In this document: one piece after another, positions 1 to 4,835 of the stretch
How the letters are laid out: each line of letters opens with the position of its first letter
Numbering within the stretch: position 1 is the first letter of the stretch
NCBI GenBank assembly: GCA_003567615.1
Contig: PWZC01000375.1
Coordinates: forward strand, 1 to 5,485
Length of the DNA stretch: 5,485 bases
Direction of reading: 5' to 3'
DNA from: Gemmatimonadota bacterium
Lineage (GTDB): Bacteria > Gemmatimonadota > Gemmatimonadetes > Longimicrobiales > Gaopeijiaceae
Position numbers and translations under genes: made by a program
Notes under the pieces: generated by a model
Seen by the model: only the letters and a program-made list of their open reading frames with translations
Databases searched by the model: none
Told to the model about the DNA's origin: nothing

Positions 1-1
1 C

Positions 2-85
2 CTCGGGTGGGCCCCGTTCGTCGTAGGCCTATCCGCCGCCATCGTGTTCGTTGTGATCTTTTCCGTCGTGATTCCTGGAGTCCCC
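2..85 (+). other. Open hydrophobic reading frame running in-frame into the DUF481 gene
   Basis: The frame used by the DUF481 gene stays open upstream to the window edge. Its conceptual translation is strongly hydrophobic (LGWAPFVVGLSAAIVF followed by VVIFSVVIPGVP), like a transmembrane helix, and it has no stop before the ATG at 86. It may be chance in a non-coding leader, the end of an upstream membrane protein joined in frame, or an N-terminal extension of the next gene. The ATG at 86 has a good ribosome-binding site and its own signal peptide, so this stretch is not included in that gene. The sequence upstream of the window would settle it. Confidence 0.3.
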
Positions 86-973
86 ATGCGCCACTTCCTG
101 AAGCCGGCCGCCCCCGGTTGCCTCGTCCTCTGGCTTCTGGCCTTCGGTGTGGGAGTCCCCGGGGACCTCGCCGCTCAGGACGGCGATGGGCCGGACGGCC
201 CCCGGTGGCGCAACGCTGCGGAGATCACCTTCCTCGTGGATGGCGGAAACTCCGAGGCCAGTTCCCTGGGACTTCGCAACACACTCCGCCGGACCGGAAG
301 CCGGACCCAGTTGCGGGTCGAAGCCACCGCACTGCGCACCGACGCCACCCGCATCACCCGTCGGGCCGTGGGCACCCCGGAGGATTTTCGGGTGGAGGTG
401 GATCGGGATACGGAGCGTTCGGCGGAGCGATACGCACTCCGTACGCGCTTCGATCGGACGCTGGGGGCGCGCACCTTCGCCTTCTCCGGGGGGGGGTGGG
501 AGCGGAATACCTTCGCCGGCTTCAACCATCGGACGGTGGCATCCACCGGAGCCGGAACTCGATGGGGCGACGGCGACGATTGGGAGCTGAAGCTCGGCGC
601 AGGGCTCACGTACACCGTGCGCCGCGATGTGACCCAGGACCCTGACCGGGAACGGGATTTCGCCGGCCTCCAGGTCACCATGGACTACAACCACCAACTG
701 GGTCAGGAGACGGAGGTGGAATTCCGCTGGGTGGTGGACGGCAACGCCGAGGAGTTCTCGGAGGTGCGAGGCGATCTGGTGCAGGCTCTATCCACCTCCC
801 TTACCAGTCGCCTCGCTCTCAAGACCACGCTGCAGGTTCTCCTGGACAACGACCCTCCCTCGGAATCCGTCCCCCTCTTCTCACCGGGTGAAGCCGAGAG
901 CGACGAGACGGTCCGCACGCCTCTCCGTCGGATGAGCTACGGCCTGTCGGTAGCGCTGGTCATCACCATGTGA
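86..973 (+). CDS. DUF481 family outer-membrane beta-barrel protein
   Basis: This is a 295-residue protein. The ATG at 86 is preceded by GGAG (77-80) at 5-base spacing. It opens a typical signal peptide: MRHFLK, a hydrophobic core around residues 11-25, and an Ala-Ala-Gln cleavage region near residues 29-31. The mature part resembles DUF481 (PF04338, the YdiY-like salt-induced outer-membrane family). The diagnostic stretch is ITFLVDGGNSEASSLGLRN near residues 47-65, where the family has a 'GNSxxxxLGL' strand. Alternating polar/hydrophobic strands continue to the end (for example FAGFNHRTVASTGAGTRW and LSVALVITM), with charged loops. It is probably an outer-membrane barrel of unknown function. 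The last residue is Met rather than the usual terminal Phe. No partner gene is visible downstream, because the next gene converges on it. The family call is fairly secure, but the role is not known. An upstream GTG at 44 is in frame but would bury the signal peptide. Confidence 0.8.
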   Translation: MRHFLKPAAPGCLVLWLLAFGVGVPGDLAAQDGDGPDGPRWRNAAEITFLVDGGNSEASSLGLRNTLRRTGSRTQLRVEATALRTDATRITRRAVGTPEDFRVEVDRDTERSAERYALRTRFDRTLGARTFAFSGGGWERNTFAGFNHRTVASTGAGTRWGDGDDWELKLGAGLTYTVRRDVTQDPDRERDFAGLQVTMDYNHQLGQETEVEFRWVVDGNAEEFSEVRGDLVQALSTSLTSRLALKTTLQVLLDNDPPSESVPLFSPGEAESDETVRTPLRRMSYGLSVALVITM

Positions 974-990
974 CCACGGTACCGACAGGC
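942..990. repeat. Two-part inverted repeat spanning the DUF481 stop codon
   Basis: GCCTGTCGGTA (942-952) is perfectly complementary in inverted orientation to TACCGACAGGC (980-990). Inside it, TGGTCA (957-962) pairs with TGACCA (971-976) around an 8-base loop. Only a small internal loop (GCGC/CGG) separates the two helices, giving 17 pairs in one extended stem-loop. The DUF481 stop codon (971-973) lies in the inner stem. It may act as a 3' mRNA-stabilising structure, part of a two-way terminator, or a protein-binding palindrome. There is no U-tract. Confidence 0.6.
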
Positions 991-993
991 ACA

Positions 994-1020
994 CTCCCCG
1001 GGCTCACAACCCCCGGGGAG
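994..1020. terminator. GC-rich hairpin between convergent genes, possible bidirectional terminator
   Basis: CTCCCCGGG (994-1002) and CCCGGGGAG (1012-1020) form a perfect 9-bp stem with a 9-base loop. It sits 20 bases after the DUF481 stop and 18 bases beyond the aroF stop on the other strand, where a shared terminator is expected. Neither side has a T-tract, so it is not a canonical intrinsic terminator. It may work with the adjacent stem-loop at 942-990 or with Rho. Confidence 0.5.
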
Positions 1021-1038
1021 CCCACCACCGGGCGGGGA

Positions 1039-2088
1039 TCACACCGCCGCCCGCATCGCATCGGCCAGGCCTCCTGCCAGAGTCCTTTCCGCGGCGGCGG
1101 CGAAGGGCCGCAGGCGGTTCATGAACTCGCTGAACGCCTGGAAGTCCAGGGACTGGTCCCCGTCGGAGAGGGCCTCGTCCGGCGCCGGGTGGACCTCGAC
1201 CATGAGGCCATCCGCCCCGGCGGCGATGGCGGCGAAGGCCAGCGGTGCCACCAGGTCCCGGCGCCCGCCGGCGTGACTGGGGTCAGCAATGACCGGGAGG
1301 TGGGTCTCCCGCTTCAGCACCGGGATGGCGGCCAGATCGAAGGTGTTCCGGGTCGCCGTTTCGAAGGTCCGGATTCCCCGCTCGCACAGGATCACCTGCA
1401 TGTTCCCCTGCTTCATCACGTACTCGGCGGCCAGAAGGAGATCCCGGATGGTGCTGGACATGCCCCGCTTCAGGAGTACGGGTCGGTGCACCCGGCCCAC
1501 CTCCGTCAGGAGCGCGAAATTCTGCATGTTGCGGGCGCCCACCTGAAGGACGTCGGCGTGTCCGGCCACCTCTTCGACGTGCCGGGTGTCCATGACCTCG
1601 GTGACGATGGGAAGCCCGCTCTCGGCCCGGGCCCGGGCCAGGATCTCCAGTCCCTGCGTCCCCATCCCATTGAAAGCGTAGGGGGAGGTCCGGGGCTTGA
1701 AGGCGCCACCTCGAAGCCCACGGGCCCCGGCGGCCGCCACCGATTTGGCCGTGGAGCGGAGCATCTCGTCCCCCTCCACCGAGCAGGGGCCCGCGATGAC
1801 CACCAGTTCGTTCCCTCCCACCTCCACCTCTCCCATGGGCACGCGCGACGGGCCGGCTGAGAACTCGCGGGAGGCGAGCTTGAAGGGCTTCATGACCGGG
1901 TGGACGGACTCCACCCCGGGGAGGGACAGGAGGGGCACACGCCTGAGGCGATCCTCCTCTCCAATGCATCCGATGATGGTGTGGGTCTCGCCCCGGGAGA
2001 TGTGGGTGCGGAGACCCGCCGATTCGACCCGTTCCCGGATCTGGTCCACCTCGTCCTCGGTAACCCCGATTTTCGTGACGATGATCAT
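1039..2088 (-). CDS. aroF: 3-deoxy-7-phosphoheptulonate (DAHP) synthase, type I-beta with N-terminal regulatory domain
   Basis: The enzyme condenses phosphoenolpyruvate and erythrose-4-phosphate to DAHP, the first step of the shikimate pathway, in the cytoplasm. The 349-residue product has an ACT/ferredoxin-like domain (about residues 1-70, starting MIIVTKIG) as in the Thermotoga-type enzyme. In that enzyme the domain mediates feedback inhibition by aromatic amino acids. A (beta/alpha)8 barrel follows. Visible signatures are GPCSVE (100-105), FKPRTSPYAF (130-139), QVGARNMQN (182-190), LLKRGMSST (205-213), DPSHAGGRRDLV (269-280) and VEVHP (297-301). The expected metal ligands are present: Cys102, His272, Glu298 and Asp309. 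The ATG at 2088 is chosen because family members start at this point and AGGAG lies about 10 bases upstream. The in-frame extension to 2280 is arginine/proline-rich and overlaps the attenuator. Expression is probably controlled by that attenuator. Confidence 0.95.
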   Translation of the reverse strand: MIIVTKIGVTEDEVDQIRERVESAGLRTHISRGETHTIIGCIGEEDRLRRVPLLSLPGVESVHPVMKPFKLASREFSAGPSRVPMGEVEVGGNELVVIAGPCSVEGDEMLRSTAKSVAAAGARGLRGGAFKPRTSPYAFNGMGTQGLEILARARAESGLPIVTEVMDTRHVEEVAGHADVLQVGARNMQNFALLTEVGRVHRPVLLKRGMSSTIRDLLLAAEYVMKQGNMQVILCERGIRTFETATRNTFDLAAIPVLKRETHLPVIADPSHAGGRRDLVAPLAFAAIAAGADGLMVEVHPAPDEALSDGDQSLDFQAFSEFMNRLRPFAAAAERTLAGGLADAMRAAV

Positions 2089-2098
2089 TCTGACTGCG

Positions 2099-2128
2099 CT
2101 CCTGGAGAGGTGCGGGGTCCTGCCCGCA
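2099..2128 (-). promoter_or_regulatory. aroF ribosome-binding site with adjacent small hairpin
   Basis: Reading the minus strand, AGGAG (2103-2099) lies 10 bases before the aroF ATG and is the only Shine-Dalgarno match there. Just upstream, TGCGGG (2128-2123) can pair with CCCGCA (2116-2111) around a 6-base loop, placing a short hairpin between the terminator and the ribosome-binding site. No separate promoter-like sequence is visible between the terminator and the ATG, so aroF seems to depend on read-through. Confidence 0.45.
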
Positions 2129-2134
2129 AGTGGC

Positions 2135-2171
2135 AAATAAAGAAGGGGCCCCCGGATCGTCCGGGGGCCCC
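2135..2171 (-). terminator. Intrinsic terminator (attenuator) in the aroF leader
   Basis: On the minus strand, GGGGCCCCCGGA (2171-2160) and TCCGGGGGCCCC (2156-2145) form a perfect 12-bp, almost all-GC stem closed by a 3-base loop. TTCTTTATTT (2144-2135) follows immediately. This is a textbook Rho-independent terminator, and in this orientation only: the plus-strand side has no T-tract. It stands 47 bases before the aroF start codon and downstream of a promoter and leader ORF, so its logical role is premature termination of aroF transcription. Confidence 0.88.
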
Positions 2172-2197
2172 TGGGCCGTCTGGCGCGTGACTGGAAA

Positions 2198-2350
2198 TTA
2201 CATCGGCTGCAGTCGCGAGACGTCCCCGGGCCCCCGCCGGGGGGCATAGGTAAAGCCTGCATACCAGCCGTACCACCCATCCGAACCGGTCAGCGTCTCC
2301 AACGTCGACAGGGACGCACGCACGCTCCCCCGGCGGTCGGAGGAGTGCAT
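2198..2350 (-). CDS. Aromatic-codon leader peptide of aroF (candidate)
   Basis: This is a short minus-strand ORF ending at TAA (2200-2198), 26 bases before the terminator stem. From the ATG at 2350 it encodes 50 residues; from the ATG at 2377 it encodes 59. Residues 26-35 of the shorter form read W-Y-G-W-Y-A-G-F-T-Y: two Trp, three Tyr and one Phe in ten codons (2275-2246). That is exactly the three end-products of the pathway whose first enzyme is encoded downstream. Two of the three Tyr codons are TAT and the Phe codon is TTT, whereas nearby genes mostly use TAC and TTC; that could favour stalling. The rest is unremarkable and resembles no known protein. The start is uncertain. The ATG at 2350 has only a weak AGG about 12 bases upstream, while the ATG at 2377 falls near the predicted transcription start and could be leaderless. 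The peptide is probably regulatory only. Confidence 0.7.
   Translation of the reverse strand: MHSSDRRGSVRASLSTLETLTGSDGWYGWYAGFTYAPRRGPGDVSRLQPM
2228..2245 (-). promoter_or_regulatory. Alternative pairing segments of the aroF attenuator
   Basis: Directly after the aromatic codons, GCCCCC (2245-2240) can pair with GGGGGC (2235-2230) around a 4-base loop (the 1:2 hairpin). The overlapping segment CGGGGGCCC (2236-2228) is perfectly complementary over 9 all-GC bases to GGGCCCCCG (2170-2162) in the 5' arm of the terminator (the 2:3 antiterminator). The 2:3 helix would exclude both the 1:2 hairpin and the terminator. This is the arrangement known from trp- and phe-type attenuators. Confidence 0.65.
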
Positions 2351-2383
2351 GGCGGGGTTCAGCCTGAGTCGTTTCATGCCGAG

Positions 2384-2413
2384 ATCATGGGGAATGGCAG
2401 GGTCGTGTGTCAA
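2384..2413 (-). promoter_or_regulatory. Sigma70-type promoter for the aroF leader transcript
   Basis: Reading the minus strand, a perfect -35 hexamer TTGACA (2413-2408) is followed after 18 bases by CATGAT (2389-2384), which matches the TATAAT -10 consensus at four of six positions. Transcription would begin near 2377, giving a leader of about 290 bases before the aroF ATG. It is the only good promoter-like pair noticed in this divergent region. Confidence 0.6.
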
Positions 2414-2432
2414 GCCGGGCCGTTGTTACCTT

Positions 2433-2532
2433 GGAGGGGAACCCATGACATTGGTATCCATGTCTGCCGGGCTTCAGGACGTACGGACCTTCCTCGTGGG
2501 GACGGCACCTTCCCCTCCTCGACCTCTGACCC
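2433..2532 (+). other. rpiA upstream region with a strong but out-of-frame start signal
   Basis: GGAGGGG (2433-2439) stands 5 bases before an ATG at 2445, a better initiation signal than any at rpiA. The frame it opens is not the rpiA frame. It runs 69 codons to a TGA at 2652-2654, overlapping the start of rpiA, and its peptide resembles nothing recognised. It may be a small upstream ORF affecting rpiA translation, a remnant, or chance. No clear plus-strand -10/-35 pair was seen here. Confidence 0.3.
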
Positions 2533-3324
2533 ATGACCACGATGACCTCCTTCCCATCGCCCCTTTCCGAACCTGCTCCTCCCCTGGCACCGGATGTGGC
2601 CTTGTCTCCGGTGGAGGCCGCCAAGCGAGCGGCTGCTCGCCGCACCCTTCGTGAGGTGGAGAGCGGCATGACCCTGGGACTGGGAACCGGGAGCACCGTG
2701 AGACATTTTCTCGATCTCCTGGGCGAGGCGCTGGCAGAGGGTCGACTCGAGAGGATCAGGGGAGTCGCCACCTCTCGGGATACCGAGTCTCGTGCCGAGG
2801 CCCTGGGAATTCCGCTGGTGGAGTTGGATGAGGTGGAGGCCCTGGATCTGGCCGTGGACGGCACCGATGAGTTCACCCCGGAGCTGGATTTGATCAAGGG
2901 ATTGGGCGGTGCACTCCTGAGGGAGAAGATGGTCGTGCAGGCGGCACGCCGTTTCGTGGTCATGGCCGACGGCGGCAAGGCCGTGGACCGCCTCGGCAGC
3001 CGTGCTCCTCTCCCGGTGGAGGTGGTGCCCTTCGCCTGGCGATCGCACCTCCCCTTCTTCCGCTCGCTGGGTGCTGATCCCCGCCTGCGGCGTGGTGATG
3101 ACGGGGAACCCCTTCTCACCGACAATGGCAATCCGGTGGTGGATCTTCATTTCGACCCCTGCCTCCCCGATCCCGGGGAGCTGGAGGCCCGTCTGCGCGC
3201 CAGGGCGGGCGTGGTGGAAACCGGGCTCTTCCTCCGGGTTGCCGATGCGGTGGTGGTGGCCGGGGTCTCGGAGGGCCATGTGGAACCGGTGGAATATCTC
3301 GAAGCGCCCGGGAGGGCCCAATGA
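2533..3324 (+). CDS. rpiA: Ribose-5-phosphate isomerase A
   Basis: RpiA interconverts ribose-5-phosphate and ribulose-5-phosphate in the pentose phosphate pathway. The 263-residue product carries the family motifs in order: EAAKRAAA (29-35 region), phosphate-binding GLGTGST (49-55), TSRDT (80-84), DGTDEF (109-114), KGLGGALLREK (122-132), ADGGK (145-149), LPVEVVPF (160-167) and TDNGNPVVD (196-204). Asp109, Asp112, Lys122 and Glu131 fall where the family has its active-site residues, and all are intact. The N-terminus is about 20 residues longer than usual and Pro/Ser-rich. An in-frame TGA at 2527-2529 prevents any longer start. The ATG at 2533 has no visible Shine-Dalgarno sequence, so the start could be later (ATG 2542 or GTG 2596). 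It overlaps rpe by four bases, so the two are likely translationally coupled. Confidence 0.95.
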   Translation: MTTMTSFPSPLSEPAPPLAPDVALSPVEAAKRAAARRTLREVESGMTLGLGTGSTVRHFLDLLGEALAEGRLERIRGVATSRDTESRAEALGIPLVELDEVEALDLAVDGTDEFTPELDLIKGLGGALLREKMVVQAARRFVVMADGGKAVDRLGSRAPLPVEVVPFAWRSHLPFFRSLGADPRLRRGDDGEPLLTDNGNPVVDLHFDPCLPDPGELEARLRARAGVVETGLFLRVADAVVVAGVSEGHVEPVEYLEAPGRAQ

Positions 3325-4016
3325 ACGACCAGAGAGCACTCATCGCCCCGTCCATCCTCTCCGCAGATTTTGGGCGTCTCGCCGCCCAGGTCCAGGAGGC
3401 CGAGGAGGTGGGCGCCGATTGGATCCATGTTGACGTCATGGATGGCCGCTTTGTCCCGAATCTCACCATCGGCCCGGGCGTCACGGCGGCGGTGCGGAAG
3501 GCCACGTCACTCCCTGTGGACGTCCATCTCATGATCGTGGAGCCGGAGCGGCTCATCCCCGCATTTGCGGCAGCGGGAGCCCACCGGATCACTGTCCATC
3601 AGGAAGTCTGCCCCCATCTTCACCGGGTCGTGGAGGGAATCCGGGAGGCGGGCGCCTCGCCTGGAGTGGCCATCAACCCGTCCACGCCTGTGGAGAGTCT
3701 CCGGGACGTGGCCGAGTTGGTGGACCTCATCCTCATCATGACCGTCAATCCGGGATTCGGTGGGCAGCGGTTCATCGGCGGGTCGGTGGACAAGCTTCTC
3801 CGCCTGGGAGATGCGCTGGATCGGTGGGGAGTCCACAATCGTCCGGTGATCCAGGTGGATGGCGGAATCGACGCGCAAACGGCCCCTCAGGTGGTACGGG
3901 CCGGTGCCCAGGTCCTGGTGGCAGGCTCGGCCCTCTACGGTGCCGCCGATGGACTGTCGGCGGCCATGAATCGACTTCGGGCGGCCTGTGACGTCGCAGG
4001 GAGGGTGAGCGCATGA
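3321..4016 (+). CDS. rpe: Ribulose-phosphate 3-epimerase
   Basis: Rpe interconverts ribulose-5-phosphate and xylulose-5-phosphate. It is a cytoplasmic TIM-barrel metalloenzyme, and the 231-residue length is normal for the family. Motifs in order are APSILSADF (9-17), IHVDVMDGRFVPN (35-47), DVHLMI (67-72), ITVHQE (90-95), AINPSTP (117-123), MTVNPGFGGQRF (140-151), VDGGI (179-183) and a phosphate-binding VAGSALY near the C-terminus. The metal/catalytic residues His36, Asp38, His69 and Asp180 are all present. The start is well supported: the ATG overlaps the rpiA stop as ATGA, and GGGAGGG (3310-3316) lies 4 bases upstream. It overlaps the following HPt gene in the same way. Together with rpiA it supplies both pentose phosphates used by transketolase, and hence erythrose-4-phosphate. 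Confidence 0.96.
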   Translation: MNDQRALIAPSILSADFGRLAAQVQEAEEVGADWIHVDVMDGRFVPNLTIGPGVTAAVRKATSLPVDVHLMIVEPERLIPAFAAAGAHRITVHQEVCPHLHRVVEGIREAGASPGVAINPSTPVESLRDVAELVDLILIMTVNPGFGGQRFIGGSVDKLLRLGDALDRWGVHNRPVIQVDGGIDAQTAPQVVRAGAQVLVAGSALYGAADGLSAAMNRLRAACDVAGRVSA

Positions 4017-4432
4017 CTGATCCTTCGAACCCGGGAGCGGGCGCCGAGCCCACCCCGGAAACCCCGGTGGTCCTGGATCCGGCAGCCCTCGATCGCCTCA
4101 AGGAGTGGGGCGGTGACGCCCTCCTGGGGCGGATGGTCTCCCTCTTCCTCGAACTGGGCCCTGAACGGGTGGCCACGCTCACCGAGGCCCTCTCGGCTGG
4201 GGACCTGGAAGTCCTGGAGCGGACCGCCCACTCCCTCAAGTCGTCCTCGGGAAACGTCGGCGCGCTCCGGCTCTCAGCCGATGCGGCCCGGCTCGAAACC
4301 GCAGCCCGGGCGGCCCGTCCCGACAACGCGCAGGAGACGTTGACTGAACTCGTAGCTGCCATCGGCCGATCCTGGGAAGAGACGTCGCATGCCCTGGAGA
4401 GGGTCCGACCCCCCGGGGCCGATTCGGAGTGA
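4013..4432 (+). CDS. HPt (histidine phosphotransfer) domain protein
   Basis: This is a 139-residue protein. A Pro/Gly/Ala-rich N-terminus (about 1-20) precedes one HPt four-helix bundle (about 22-130). The phospho-accepting site is His73 in the hallmark stretch RTAHSLKSSSGNVGA (70-84). It probably relays phosphate between a receiver domain and another receiver, and has no kinase activity of its own. The ATG overlaps the rpe stop as ATGA, and AGGGAGGG (3998-4005) lies 7 bases upstream, so the start is secure. The gene is followed by a stand-alone receiver and then a histidine kinase, so the three probably form a phosphorelay. The kinase is cut by the window end, so whether it is a hybrid that uses this HPt cannot be seen. 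Confidence 0.88.
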   Translation: MTDPSNPGAGAEPTPETPVVLDPAALDRLKEWGGDALLGRMVSLFLELGPERVATLTEALSAGDLEVLERTAHSLKSSSGNVGALRLSADAARLETAARAARPDNAQETLTELVAAIGRSWEETSHALERVRPPGADSE

Positions 4433-4453
4433 TCACACGAGGTGTGCGTGTCC

Positions 4454-4831
4454 ATGCGCAACATTGCTGTGGTAGAAGACAACGCGGATAACCGCCTCCT
4501 CCTTCAGGTGCTCCTGGGGGACCGCTACGAGATCACCGAATACGAAACCGGAATCCTGGCGCTGGAGGGCTTCGAGCTGTCCATTCCCGAGTTGGTCCTT
4601 CTGGATATCTCGCTGCCGGGCATGGACGGTACCGAAGTCCTCCGGCGGATGAAGGAAGAGCCGAATCTGGCGTCCATCCCCGTCATCGCGGTGACGGCCC
4701 ACGCCATGACCGGCGATCGGGAGCGCTTCCTGGAGCTGGGGTTCGACGCGTACATCACGAAGCCCATCATCGACGAGACCGTGCTATTTGAGGCCATCGA
4801 GGCCTGGTTGCCCGAGTCGAACCGACCATGA
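4454..4831 (+). CDS. Single-domain (CheY-like) response regulator
   Basis: This 125-residue protein consists of one receiver domain and no output domain. The expected residues are present: acidic pair Glu8-Asp9 in AVVEDNADNR, phospho-accepting Asp51 in LVLLDISLPGMDG (47-59), switch Thr81 in VIAVTAHAM, and Lys103 in YITKP. The VEDN and TAHAM forms resemble receivers that partner hybrid kinases and HPt proteins. It may pass phosphate on or act through protein contacts. The ATG at 4454 is preferred because MRNIAVVEDN is the normal family start and GAGG (4439-4442) lies about 11 bases upstream. The in-frame GTG at 4442 would add only four residues and has no ribosome-binding site. A small CACAC/GTGTG hairpin (4434-4446) overlaps the GAGG. 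It sits 21 bases after the HPt gene and 4 before the kinase. Confidence 0.9.
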   Translation: MRNIAVVEDNADNRLLLQVLLGDRYEITEYETGILALEGFELSIPELVLLDISLPGMDGTEVLRRMKEEPNLASIPVIAVTAHAMTGDRERFLELGFDAYITKPIIDETVLFEAIEAWLPESNRP

Positions 4832-4835
4832 TCCC

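Noticed and set aside
970..1860. Long plus-strand open frame opposite aroF
   Set aside because: It is antisense to a fully recognisable DAHP synthase, its translation is low-complexity and rich in Gly/His/Pro, and it has no family motif. It is a by-product of high GC content.
2145..2171. The GC-rich stem as a terminator for plus-strand transcription
   Set aside because: The plus-strand side continues CTGGGCCG with no T-tract, and no plus-strand gene ends upstream of it. The T-rich tail is only on the minus strand.
2089..2280. N-terminal extension of aroF from an ATG at 2280
   Set aside because: The added 64 residues are Arg/Pro/Gly-rich, run through the terminator hairpin and have no family counterpart. 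The family start MIIVTKIG is at 2088 with its own ribosome-binding site.
2410..3339. Long minus-strand open frame opposite rpiA
   Set aside because: It is antisense to rpiA, which has all catalytic motifs. The translation resembles no protein and simply reflects few stops in GC-rich DNA.
4434..4446. CACAC/GTGTG hairpin over the response regulator ribosome-binding site
   Set aside because: Five base pairs with a 3-base loop is too weak and too likely by chance to claim as a control element. It is mentioned only in the gene entry.
3772..4482. Minus-strand open frame opposite rpe and the HPt gene
   Set aside because: Its Arg/Ser/Pro-rich composition is typical of antisense frames, and it spans the boundary of two well-supported genes.
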